Source: Pezizomycotina sp. ARF18
Lineage: Eukaryota > Ascomycota
DNA length: 56,503 nucleotides
Assembly (NCBI GenBank): GCA_002224055.1
Contig: AZLU01000143.1
Coordinates: 1-56,503 of the forward strand
Reading direction: 5' to 3'
Notes under the pieces: model-generated
Told to the model about the DNA's origin: nothing
Database searches by the model: none
Seen by the model: only the letters and a program-made list of their open reading frames with translations
Translations under genes and position numbers: made by a program
Shown here: positions 12,001 through 23,238 of the stretch, in pieces
Position numbering within the stretch: the stretch's first letter is position 1
Layout of the letters: every line of letters begins with the position of its first letter

Positions 12001-15000
12001 GAGCGGTGAAAATCATGTCCCCTTCATTCCTCTCCAACAATATCAGAGTATTCCTACAAGTTTATAACGGAGAGCAGGTTGGACGCACGAAAGTATATTC
12101 ATTCCTAAGTCAGTTTTGAGAGGTTAGAAAATGCATATTCGAATAAAAAAAAAAAAAAACAAATAAAAAAAAAAAGGGAAGTGCAAAATACTAAAAAAAA
12201 AAATTCTCACTAAACAAAGGTGCAAATCAATTGTCATGCAAACTGTTTTCTACAGGCGACATGTGCTGCTCTGTAGTAGAAAGCGCAATCCATAACCGTT
12301 AGAGACGCAAAGCACGAGATAAGTGCGACTTGCGCTAAAAAGAGAGGAGAAGGGTTAGCTACACCGAAAACGTAACTTCTTCGGAAGCCTCCGGCCGGCC
12401 GCCAATTAGCAAAAAAAAAAAAAAAATTTTTTTCGCGTTGACCATACATATACCTTCGCTTGTGCTTTTTCGACTCGATATCTAACCGTTGATAACAATC
12501 GTAAAGAGTTCGATGCGATGTTCATTGTTCGTTAGGTCTGCAAGAGGCTCATGCCTGTGTTTTGGTCAAATTATAAGAGAATATGCGTATTTTCCTCCGT
12601 AAGATGAGGTGAGGAGAGGTATCTCTAAAGCGAACTAAGGGTAGCTAGGAACGCTTCCACGAGTGTAGGCATACTTTTGATGATGTGTGTTTCCGGATAT
12701 CACGATTCCAGGAAAGAAGGAAGATTGTAGTTATAAATGAGCAAGCGTCGGCAAGTAGATTTATTGAGTTATTGCCAGAGTGAAGGAGAGAGATGATAAT
12801 GGTGATAATATAAACAATTGAAGAGGTAATAATAAATAGCTGAATGATAAATAGCAATACCAGCAAAGTCACTCCTGTATAAAAGTCTTTTTTTTTTTTT
12901 TTAAGAATTATTCATTATTTAGAGCCTTCTGCCCTTTCTTGCCTAATTCCTCCAGGTCGTTATTTTCCACCTTCATGTAGAACAATATTTATCATGCTTA
13001 ACTAATTTATAACAATCAATAATTGATCTAATATAAAAACTCCTGTCGACACTTTTACAAAGTACGCAATCAAGGTATCGTTGAACAAAAAGACTTCAAT
13101 AAACACTACTATTTATTGTCCTTCAGTGAATAGCATCAAGAAGAAAAAGGCCTTAGACGAGCGAAAGGAAAGGACATGTGTAATGTACTTACCCACGTAC
13201 GGTATCGAAAAGTGTATGTACTTCGTACATGATACCTGGAGCTTCATATATAAAATTATAGATTGGGAAGTCCTCACCCACTCCAAGACAAGGGAAAAAA
13301 TTTTTTTTATCTTCCCTTTTTCGTTATCATTGCTTTTATTGTTTATACAATTCATGTATGTACTTTGGCATCCAATAGTTTCGATGTTATAGAACCTTAT
13401 CGCAGCTTTGTATGTAAATAATCTCTTTGTATTTCAATAACACTTTTTCCACTATACAACCCTCCTCTTCCCTCCTTCCTCCCCGATATCTTCCTCTCTT
13501 CAATCACTCCTGCCCTCAGCATCGTCAGGCATTCCATCGCCGAGTATACGTGTACGTCCTTTCTTTCTGCGGCGCTCCCGGGCTCTGTACTACATCGACG
13601 ACACGACCATCCATCCTGGTTTGGAGCATGGGACTGGCAAGGTACGTATCTGAGATGTCTTACTTATTCTGATGTCTACAGCCTTTTCACAGCGGTTGCT
13701 TCCATTTCTTTCATATCCTCCCTACTGGATGCTATTCCCATTTGCTTCTCGCCCCCCCCTCCCCCTTTTTTTTTTTTTTTTTTTTCGTTTCTGGAGATTG
13801 TCGAAGCATTTACTGCCACTCGATACTCCAGTGGAGTTGCTGGTCCTGTTTCTCAGACAGTATGTCGTACAGGTAGTCCCTACGATATATTGTTAAGATT
13901 GCAGAGAAAGAGATACTCTGGTAGTTCCTTCTTCATCAGTTTTGTCCTTTTAACCTCTTGCAAGTTCGACATGCATTGTCGATATTGGGAATGGGGGATT
14001 TTGTTTTCTATATCTTTCCAAGTCTGCTTCACCCTGGATCCAAACCTGGCCTAGGCCGCCGGCTCTCCTTCGTTTTTCAATACCACCATGAGAACGCAGA
14101 GGATTAGTACTTCCTAGTATACCACACCGTGTCTCTAGTCCGACGTTCGAGATATATACCCACATGCACATCTATTCCTGTCAATCCTCTCAGGGCCTTT
14201 AGGTTTTTATACTAATTTTTTACTCTGGTTTTATTTCTCCTGTGCGAGTTCCCTCTTTTCTGTTCGTCTTAATTGCTTTTTCTATTTTCCCACCCTTGTA
14301 CTTGACTATATATTCTCACTTCTCACGAGCGGACTGACTCAGAAGCGACGTCCAATCACGTCAATATCAACCCGTTCTCCAAAAGCGCACTCACCCTAGT
14401 TTAAAAAAATTTCGTTTTCCTTTTCCTTTTTTATTAAAAAAAAAAAAAAACTTCTTACTAAAGTAACATTCTTTTTAGAATATCAGGCGATCGTGCTTTT
14501 CTTTTTTTTCATCTTATAATTTGTTTTGTCCCCAGAGGTATATTACTGCTCGTTTTTCCGTTTGGGCCTTTTTCCTTTTCCTTTTGCCTTGTAGTTTATT
14601 GGCTTTTTTTTTTTTTTCCTTCCCTCTTTTATGTTCCTTACCCCCTCCACCCCTCCTCCACACGCCTTCGACACCCTCCCAATCTATCGCATTCCTGGAG
14701 GGTCTCGATCGCATCTACCCTTTTACCTTACCACATATCGCAAGGTCCCTTCCTTTTCATCATACAATCCATTCTTTTTTTTTCTGACCTTTCTTTTATA
14801 TCACTTCACCCTTATTATAATAGGTCCTTAAAAACCTTCCCTTATATATATTGATATAAGAGTTCTTTTTTTTTCTTTCTTATATCTATCTAATCTCTCT
14901 TCTAAACCAATTTCCCCACGTGACAGTTATATGTTTCCCACCTTTCGGCTCCGTCGCCTCCTGGAGGTACTCCCCTGTTGTATCAACGACGCGTCGAGCC

Positions 15001-16458
15001 GCAACATTCCTTCGTCCACACTCATCTACGTTTCTCTCGTAAGGCTGTAGCTATTCCTTTCGGACCCTTGGATGGTCTATCATTTCCCTCTTATTTTCGA
15101 ATTAAAAATTTCCATACCCTTCTTTTGGCGTCGACTCGAGGAACCCTTCGGAGAATTAGAAAGTTTCTTGTGCGAAGAACGTACATGTACATGTATGTAC
15201 ACGCGAGGTCCTGTCACTTTTATCCTTACGGTCTCTGGGTACTATTATCATAATCGTTACCATCCAGTGACTCTCTCAGCTGAAAATAAAATAGAAAGAG
15301 GAGAGTTACGTTACGACGGGCCGATATCAAAGGTAAGCAAGTGTTCTTTTCCTCGTCATCCTTATATATACTTATTTAAAATACCCTAGTTCTTTACATT
15401 TTCATTTTCATTTTATTTTTTGTATGTTCTGCTATCACCAAATATATATCCTTCTCCTTTTCCTTTCAATAAATCCTTTTTAATGATATATCATCGAATA
15501 TACTTTTCATTAGAGTTCTTTTATTACTTCGCAATATGCTTGTAAATTCTCGAATAGAAGAAATAATTGTTGTTCATTTTTATGAATAAATTCCACTCTC
15601 TTGAAGGATATCCTGCGTGCTGGGATTGATTTTGATACCCTTTTTTTTTAGGCTGAAATTGTTTTTTTTTTTTTTTTTTTTTCCCCCAAGAAATTATATT
15701 ACGACTAAATTAAATACTTCAGTATTTTTTTTATTATTATATAATATGTATATTTATTTTATTTTATTTTATTTTTCTCCCCATTATAATCTTCAACCCA
15801 CAACTTCTACACTGCTATTTTTTTTTTTTTTTTTTTTTAATTCTTCCTTCCCTAAAACAAGACTCAACCAGAAAAATTATTTCTTTCCTTCTCTTCCTGT
15901 TACAACATCCTTTTCGTCCAAAAAGAAAACAACTTCACCTCAACCTCCCTTCCTCTTCCTTCCTTCCTTTTCTTCCTCTTCGACAGGAAGAAGATAGAAA
16001 AGAGATAATATATTATTATTATTATTCCCTTAACCCTGGGTGTTTCTAATTTTACTCACTATTACTACGATTACTACTACTACCCTTTTATCTATTGCCA
16101 TGCGCATAATGTTTACCGTTCTTCTTTCTGCAACAGTGTTATCGGGTTATTAAAAAGTCAGAGAGAGAGAGTGAAGGAGGAAAGGGAAAAGGAAAAAGCA
16201 CCCTTTCGATACTCGATAAACGCAAGACGCACACGCATTACATCTTACAGTTTTTTTTTTTTTTTTTTACTTTACTGGAACGCCTTTGGCCCTTAACCCA
16301 TCTCGGACGAACGTCAAACCAACAAGAGTACGGGAAAATAAAAAAATACGTACATTACGCATTTTTATCCCATCCTTTTTTTTTTTTTTTTTTTTTAGGC
16401 CACAAAACCCGGTCGTGGCCCTCTTTTGGTCGACGCGCATATTTCCACACGAATCACC
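7579..16458. other. Large intergenic region between RRP44 and RSC7, no supported gene
   Basis: I find no conserved protein in 8.9 kb. The open frames longer than 100 codons (for example 9766-10266 plus and 11280-11723 minus) contain homopolymer-encoded Phe/Lys runs or show no domain. The region is dense in A/T tracts: A24 near 7713-7736, T26 near 7983-8008, T28 at 9000-9027, T near 11850-11868, 15663-15682 and 16376-16396. Simple repeats of AAAAT (8076-8100) and AAAT (about 9655-9681) are present. The right part (about 12-16.4 kb) is pyrimidine-rich on the plus strand and may include the promoter and long 5' leader of RSC7. Confidence 0.5.
9655..9681. repeat. (AAAT)n microsatellite
   Basis: About seven units of AAAT lie between two poly(A)-containing segments. 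A shorter AAAAT array lies at 8076-8100. Both are in the intergenic space between RRP44 and RSC7. Confidence 0.85.
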
Positions 16459-19152
16459 ATGAATCCACCACCGTCATATCCTACGCACTTCCTCACACCA
16501 CAACAATCGCCCTTGATGATGAACAACACCAGTCTCGACGGCTCCGGCACGATAAACCCAGCAACCCTTAATCCAGCGGGTAAGTACGGCTTTTGTCTTT
16601 TTTTTTTTTTATGTTCTCCCCCTCTTCGACTACGTCCTTGGGATGGCGGGGAGAAATGTGAGAAGGGGTGGTTTTTTCCTCTTTTTTTTTCTCCGAAAGG
16701 GAAGGAGGATTTAGAACTGGGAGGACAATTTCGTGCGCCTATTTGTTATCCTCCTCCACGCAGTATAGGAAGCCAAATAGAGGATTAGCATACAGAAAGC
16801 GAGTGGACTGAATTAACTGTGACCTGCGATGATCGCAGCGCGGCTAACGGAAGGAAATGCATGCATCTGTTTCACGCACCGGGAAATTACTGACGTGCAC
16901 TGTAATTATTTAGTTCTCTCCAACACTAGCCCAAGAGGCGTCAAACGCAGCAGGTCTCCAGATACGTATCAGGCGCCTGCAAACGATGCACCCAGTGCAG
17001 GTATGTATTGATCTACGATAGGAACTCTTTATCTCTCTATTTTTTTTGGCCCGATCTCTATTGCATTGAGGTTTGTTTTGTTGGCTTCTAACATCGTCTC
17101 TTTTCTTTCTTTCTTTCTTTCTTTCTTTTTTTTTTTTTTTTTGGTAGATCCAGTCGAAGGTGAACCTCCTGCAAGACGCAAGCGTGGCCGACCGCCGAAG
17201 AACAAATCTGCCGTACCCGCTACTCCTACGTCAACTTCCCAACAGGTTCAAAGCAGTCCTCAGCTTTCGCAGCATCAACTTCAGCAGTCACCGCACTTGC
17301 CGCATCATTCCCCGCCTCAGAGCATAGAACAGCAGATCCAGACGACCCCGATACAGGCCACGCGATCCCACACACCGCACCGGATTCGACTCCTGTTAAG
17401 ACACCCGCAAAGCCGGTGGTGAAGCTTTGCCAACCGTTCGTGACCATACGACTGATCAACTCACTCCGGAGGGCGACGAATACATCCCAGAGAGACGGAT
17501 GATGAAGGCGAGAAGAAAGTAACGCCAACTGGCCACCTTACTGCTGGAAGGGAGTACAAATGTCGCACTTTCCTGGTCCCTGGCCGTGGAGAAAAGCTGT
17601 TCATGCTAGCTACCGAGTGTGCCCGTGTCCTTGGTTACAGGGACTCCTATCTGCTCTTCAACAAAAACAGATCTCTTTACAAGATTATCGCGACGCAAGC
17701 GGAAAAGGAGGATCTGATTGCCAAGGAGCTCCTCCCTTATTCTTATCGTTCCAGGCAGATTGCGATTGTCACCGCGAAGAGTATGTTCAGACAGTTTGGT
17801 AGCCGCGTTATTGTCAATGGTCGCCGTGTTCGTGATGACTATTTCGTGGCGAAAGCAAGGAAGCAAGGTTTCACCGAGGATGATCCGCGGGGAAAAGAGG
17901 CCGGGAGCAGGCAAGCAGAGGTCAGCCCAGCTCGCTGAACAAGCCGCCGCCCAGGCTGCTGCTCAACAACAACATCACCATCACGAGCCCCTTTACGGCC
18001 ACGATTCGGTGCATCTCGACACGCAACCTCAACCTCAAATGTCCAGCCTGGCGTCGGAAGTGCTATCTTGCCGGAGTTAACCTGGCCCCGCTACCCATGA
18101 TACACTTGACTCCAAACGAAGACAGCAGGCTCAGGGATATTTACCCCGTCCAGCGACCTCGACAGGAAATTACAGGGCCCCGTACTTTGATAGGACAAGT
18201 ACGACCCCTCAAAGCCAGCTGCTGGAGCAGTCTCAGCATGCCGCTCAGTATAATAAGGATTTGACGGCCCAGAGGACTTTGCGAAAGGGCATGTACAATG
18301 ACTTCTGGAAGCCTAAGAGCCCCTGTCCTTGCTCAGCACTCCCCTATCTCTCAATATACGCAGCAGCAGCAACCGCCGCAACAGCAGCAGCAAACGAGAC
18401 AGGCACAGCAACCATCGCAAGCTGGGGCGCCGTCACAGCCAGGTCAACCACAGAGCCTTCGGAATCCACAACCTCAGACCCAGCAACACCGGCCATCCAT
18501 CACGCAAGCACAGGTACCTCAAAGCGGCCAGCATCAGCAGTCTCAACAACCGTCTCCGCAGACGCAGCCCCAGTCGCAGGTCCCCAGCAGATGCCTACGC
18601 CACCCACCACAATGCATGCTCAACATACCACCACTCTGCCTCCGCATCAGCAGCTTGGGCAGCCAGCAATGATGAGCCCTCAACAAATGTCCAATCTGCA
18701 CCACCAGCAGTCCCAGCAGCAGCATCATAATATGCCTGTTGCGCAGCCTCCTATGCGCTTGAACCAAGGGATAAAGCCCGATCAGCTACACCAGCAGCAT
18801 GCCAATTACCTGCCCCAGCAGCAGCCCATGTGGCCTCAACACGCACAGCAGGCACATCACCAGCAAATGTCGCCCCCGCAGACGCATCATCAAGTCCACC
18901 ATCCGCAGCAGATGCAGCAGATGCACCACCCGTCACAGTCGCCTCATTACGCTTCGCAAATGTATTCCCTCAACATTCCTTCAGCAACAGCAACAGCAAC
19001 AACAATCACAACAACAATCTCCAGCCCAGCAGTGGAAACAGTTGCACCAGCAGCAGCATCATGCTCAGCAATGGGATACCCAGGAACTTCTTAGGAAGAA
19101 GAGCCGTGGCACGTTGCCGAATTCTTTTTCACTCAGGATCTGTTGTTCCTGA
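16459..19152 (+). CDS. RSC7: Chromatin-remodelling complex RSC/SWI-SNF subunit RSC7/SWP82 family (NPL6-like), frame broken by small indels
   Basis: This is a subunit of ATP-dependent chromatin remodellers acting in the nucleus. The ATG at 16459 opens exon 1 (to 16579). Exon 2 (16938-17000) encodes a basic stretch (VKRSRSPDTYQ) and exon 3 starts at 17148 after a TTTC/poly(T) intron end. Near the start of exon 3 is an AT-hook-like motif, RRKRGRPPKNK. The conserved RSC7/Swp82 domain runs from about 17540 to 17900 (LATECARVLGYRDSYLLFNK, LLPYSYRSRQIAIVTAKSMF, FGSRVIVNGRRVRDDY). Downstream blocks LAPLPMIHLT and QYNKDLTAQRTLRKGMYNDF are also typical of the family. The rest is a Gln/Pro/His-rich tail up to a TAA/TGA-bounded end taken at 19152. 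Predicted length is about 730 residues. Frame changes occur between 17340 and 17540, near 17885, near 18070-18260 and at least twice in the Q-rich tail, so the exact C-terminus is uncertain. Confidence 0.88.
17102..17142. repeat. (TTTC)n plus poly(T) tract at RSC7 intron 2 acceptor
   Basis: About six TTTC units followed by a T17 run end five bases before the TAG acceptor at 17145-17147. It forms an extreme polypyrimidine tract for the intron at 17001-17147. Confidence 0.85.
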
Positions 19153-21801
19153 AGTGAAGAATAATGGTACCGCAATTCTTAATTCAAATTTATACGTACC
19201 TCCGCCTCTCGATCGAACACCAAAATTCCGATCTAATGGCCAGGATATAAGGAACCTTGGGCTCGCTGGTTTCGACTTTACTCAGATTGTGCCACAATCA
19301 ACCCCGTTGCCAGTAATACAGTTAATACACCCAAACGCAGCACGGCAAGCGAGCTACGCCTTCAGAAGCGCCGTCTTGACCGACAACATTACAAGCCAAG
19401 CGAAGCGGCTGTTCCTTTTTTTCCCAATCACCTTTCTAATTGAAGTTAACGCTTGTTGTGTAAACCCTTCTTACATCATACTCTGTTGTTCAATCTTTTT
19501 CAAGTTCATTGCCGCGATTTTCCTTCAATTTATATTTACCAAAAAAAGTTACATGATTTTCGTTCTTCGGTTCTTCAAACTTATCTCAGCACGGCCTATA
19601 TATTTCTCTTCGTACGGCGCAGTTCACTACTTCCGAACAACATCAATATCGCTCTGATAAGAGAGTTCTTTACAACTTCTCAACTGGTATCTGGATTTCC
19701 AACGTGGCTAATTTCCCTGTTCAAAATTGGGTGGAAAAAAGATATCTATCCTACGAGTCTAGTATACTTATGGCTAGTAGGGGGCCCGAAATGAGTTGTG
19801 GTAGAATTCAACATTATCAATAGGAGCGTCTTGAGTTAATTACTTGAACCCCTTATTATTTTTGTCTTATTCTGGTCAGTACTTTTATTAGGGAGTTCCC
19901 GCCTTTTTTTTCTTTTCTTTCGTGCTTGGTTAGCATTGATGGCTCACTGGCAACCTCATTCTGTTCTCATGCACCAATTTTCTAGGCCAGATGTATTTTT
20001 TCCTTCTGTATAATGTTTCTTTTCATTCTGTATTTCCTGGTTGTTTATCATATTGTTGACTTTTTATATATATTTCAATCTAAAGAGGGATGGACATCAA
20101 CAAAGGTGTAACGGATTTGGCTTTTTCTTGTTTTCGTTCTTCGAAAAAACGACACACATATATACATAAATCCAAGTGGTATTCCTTAATATCTACTTCA
20201 AACTTTACTTTAAACTTACTTTGTCCATGTTTTTTTTTTCTTTCTTTTTTTTCAAAAAATTTTTTAATTTTTTAATTTTATCCTTATCATAACCATTCCA
20301 TCATACTACTACGATCACATAATTGTATTACTGTAATAGTCAGCTATCCTTCTTTTGCCCAGTGTTCCTCCTGGGCGCTACTATCTCCTTTGTATTTTCC
20401 TCCCTGTCTCATAACCCCCCGGTTTCCCGTTAATACTCTCTATGTGCTTCTCGCTGCGAAATCATTCTTCCTGTGTATGCTATTCCTACATATATTTATA
20501 CTCCACAATTTGCACTATATTGATATGGGGACTGCTGGCAATACCTTAGGAGCGCTTTCTAGATGTATTATTTTTACCTTATATCCAAGATTCTCTTTTT
20601 CTCGCTTTTCTCTCCTTCCTCTTCGCTTTTCTTTCCTGTCGTTACACACCACCTTTTTGTACTTCATATCCAAACTCTTTGACTACATTCGAATGCTCGT
20701 CCCAATATACGTACTTTCCCTTACACACTTTTTTCTTGGTTATCATTGGTTTGAGCATCGCCGTCTCTTGTCGACTTGTTAGATAAGCTGGCGCTGTGCA
20801 CCTGTAGAGCAGTTTGTCCCTTGTCTTTTTGACCACATGTTCGTGCTTTCCTCAGCAGAAAACGCTCGTACTGATTATTCCTTCCTATACCCTGTGGGTT
20901 TGGGATAACCTTTTTTTTTATTGTTATTTTCACTTTTTCACTACTGCCTTGTCTCTTGATATGTCCTTTTTTCTACTGCTGGCATAAACAGGACAGCATG
21001 GGACAACAACCTCCCCTTTCACAATTCCTCCTTCGAATATTTGCTATCCTTATATCACCACTCCCTTGTTTCAAAACCATATATTCAACTCCCTTCTTAT
21101 TTTCTTTCGTCCTTTCCTTTTCAACTTTGTACTCTCCTTGCCTGTTTCTTTGTTTCGATTTTTTTTTCTTGTGCCCAGACCGTCTGCATCTCCTTTTTCT
21201 TATAGTTTCTTTTGTCTTTTTAGTGTGGAATTTGTCCTTTTACAAAAAAACAATTGCGCTCGTTTTAGTGTGGCTTTCTGATTTTCGTCTTTGTTTTTGG
21301 TAAGGTCGCGATTATTCTATTTTTGTCTTTCTTTTTATTTCACCTTTTTTTTAAAAAAAAATAACAAATCTAAAAACCCATTACAATCGTTTAGAAAACA
21401 ATATAAAAGTATTTTTCAATTTAAGTAAATTTGAACTCGTGGGATTATCCATCTTCGTGATAGTCAAGCTTTGGAGGTTTAGGTATTTTTTATACCCCGA
21501 TAACGTGACTATTTTACCACTCGGTAATTTATTTTCTCTTGGCATTTCAAGCTCTCTCCCGCGTAGCTCTCTAAACGCCCATGCAAGCAAGACACAGCTG
21601 CAAAAAGAACAAGTATAACGGTTCAAAAAAGTTGAATATCGCAAATAATTCACCCACCACCCTACTTATATAAACAACACCTCCCTCCCTCACGCCAGGA
21701 ACATCCATCACTCCTTTTACAACATCAACCATCCATAGCATCAAACCTCCCGTGTAGGACCTTTTCTCTTATTCTTCCCCATATATACTCCCATAACCGC
21801 A
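19153..21801. other. Intergenic region between RSC7 and SEC13, no supported gene
   Basis: The plus strand is strongly pyrimidine-rich, especially 20350-21300, giving long open frames full of Phe, Leu and Ser. None shows a domain or conserved block. The left side is probably the RSC7 3' flank and the right side the SEC13 promoter and leader. The sequence between about 21655 and 21801 is C/A-rich, as is common just upstream of fungal start codons. Confidence 0.45.
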
Positions 21802-22457
21802 ATGGCGCAAATAAGTGCAAACCACGAGGACATGATCGTACGTTCTTCATTACAGCTTTCTTTTTAGCTGCCAAAAAAAACATCTTTTGAGAGCTTCTGT
21901 TTTCGCAATGCTAACGTGTCCCTACTACTAACTACCGTCGGTGTGTAAATTATTAGCACGATGCCGTCCTGAACTACTACGGTAACAAGCTGGCGACGTG
22001 CTCGTCGGACAAGACGATCAAGATCTACGACGTCGACGGGAACACGCACACGCTCGTGGAGACGCTGAAGGGCATGTTTTTTTTTTTTTTACCTTTCCCG
22101 GCTTTACTTTTCTTTACGTCGTGTAATTCTTCACAGACGCTTGTTACGACTACTGGGGGGATTGGCATTGGAAAGATAATTGAAGCTAACAGTAAGGGAG
22201 ATATGTTTGCAGGCACGAAGGACCGGTCTGGTGCGTCTCCTGGGCCCACCCGAAGTTCGGTAACATCCTCGCATCATCCTCCTACGACGCCAAGGTCATC
22301 ATATGGCGGGAAACGAACGGCAGTGGACGAAGCTGACCGAGCATACGAACCACCACGCCTCCGGTATATCTCTTACATCCTCCCTTCTTCCTTTTACTCA
22401 CAATTCCTCCACTTTGCTTTCCCCCCTCTCCATACGTATATTTTTTGCCGTTACTAA

Positions 22458-22492
<35 letters not shown>

Positions 22493-23238
22493 TGAACATG
22501 GTCTGCTGGGCCCCCACTCCCTCGGCGCCATCCTCGCCTGCGCGTCCACGGACGGTAAAGTCTCCGTCCTCGAGTTCAAAGACGACAGCTGGGACACGCG
22601 CACGTTCACCGCGCACGCGCTAGGCTGCAATGCGGTATCGTGGGCTCCGGACGTCACACCGGGAAGCATTGTCCAGACGCAAGGCGGTAGTGGGAATCAT
22701 GCGGCTGGGGCGACGAATACTAGCAGGAGGAGGTTCGTTACTGCTGGTCGGATAATATGGTTAAGATTTGGAGCTATAAGTACGAAAACCCTTCCATTTT
22801 ACCTTTACCTTTCCAGGTCTGCTTTCACACTATAATATGGAGGGGAAGAAGAAGCGGCGGGGTTGAGTAGAATATGTTTATTTCGTCGAGATGGAGAATT
22901 GACCGCTTGTGTATTTTCCAGCAACGACATCGAAAACTACTCCCTCGAACAAGAACTCTCCGGCCACACAGACTGGGTCCGCGACGTCGCCTGGGCTCCC
23001 TCCGTTCTGTCAAAGTCGTACATCGCGTCCGCGTCGCAAGACAAGTCTGTCATAATCTGGACCAGCGACGCCGAGGGCCCTTTAACAAGAAAGTGTTGAA
23101 TATGGATGAAGTAGTTTGGAGGTTAGCTGGAGCCTTAGCGGGAACGTTCTAGCGGTCAGCGGCGGCGATAATAAGGTTACACTGTGGAAGGAGAATTTGC
23201 AGGGGAATTGGGAGAAGGTTACGACCGTGGAGGAATGA
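21802..23238 (+). CDS. SEC13: SEC13, WD40 protein of COPII coat and nuclear pore, with four introns
   Basis: Sec13 pairs with Sec31 in the COPII vesicle coat and also sits in the nuclear pore Y-complex. Five exons fit: 21802-21837, 21957-22071, 22213-22363, 22493-22779 and 22922-23238, about 302 residues, the usual length of this six-bladed propeller. Visible WD blocks are [70 protein letters not shown] and [15 protein letters not shown]. Frame changes are explained by one missing base each at the start of exon 3 (GGC-CAC), in the C run near 22512, in the TGG-rich stretch near 22744, near 23085 (GGCCCTTT) and near 23122. Intron 2 has a GC donor (GCATGT). Intron 3 has a TTACTAAC branch site followed by T27. 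Confidence 0.95.
22462..22488. repeat. T27 tract between branch site and acceptor of SEC13 intron 3
   Basis: The intron at 22364-22492 carries TTACTAAC at about 22451-22458, then 27 uninterrupted T, then AAAG at the acceptor. It is one of the longest homopolymers in the window and lies inside a housekeeping gene. Confidence 0.85.

Noticed and set aside
18543-18936. Antisense open frames rich in Ala, Leu and Cys
   Set aside because: They are shadows of the Gln-rich coding repeat of RSC7.
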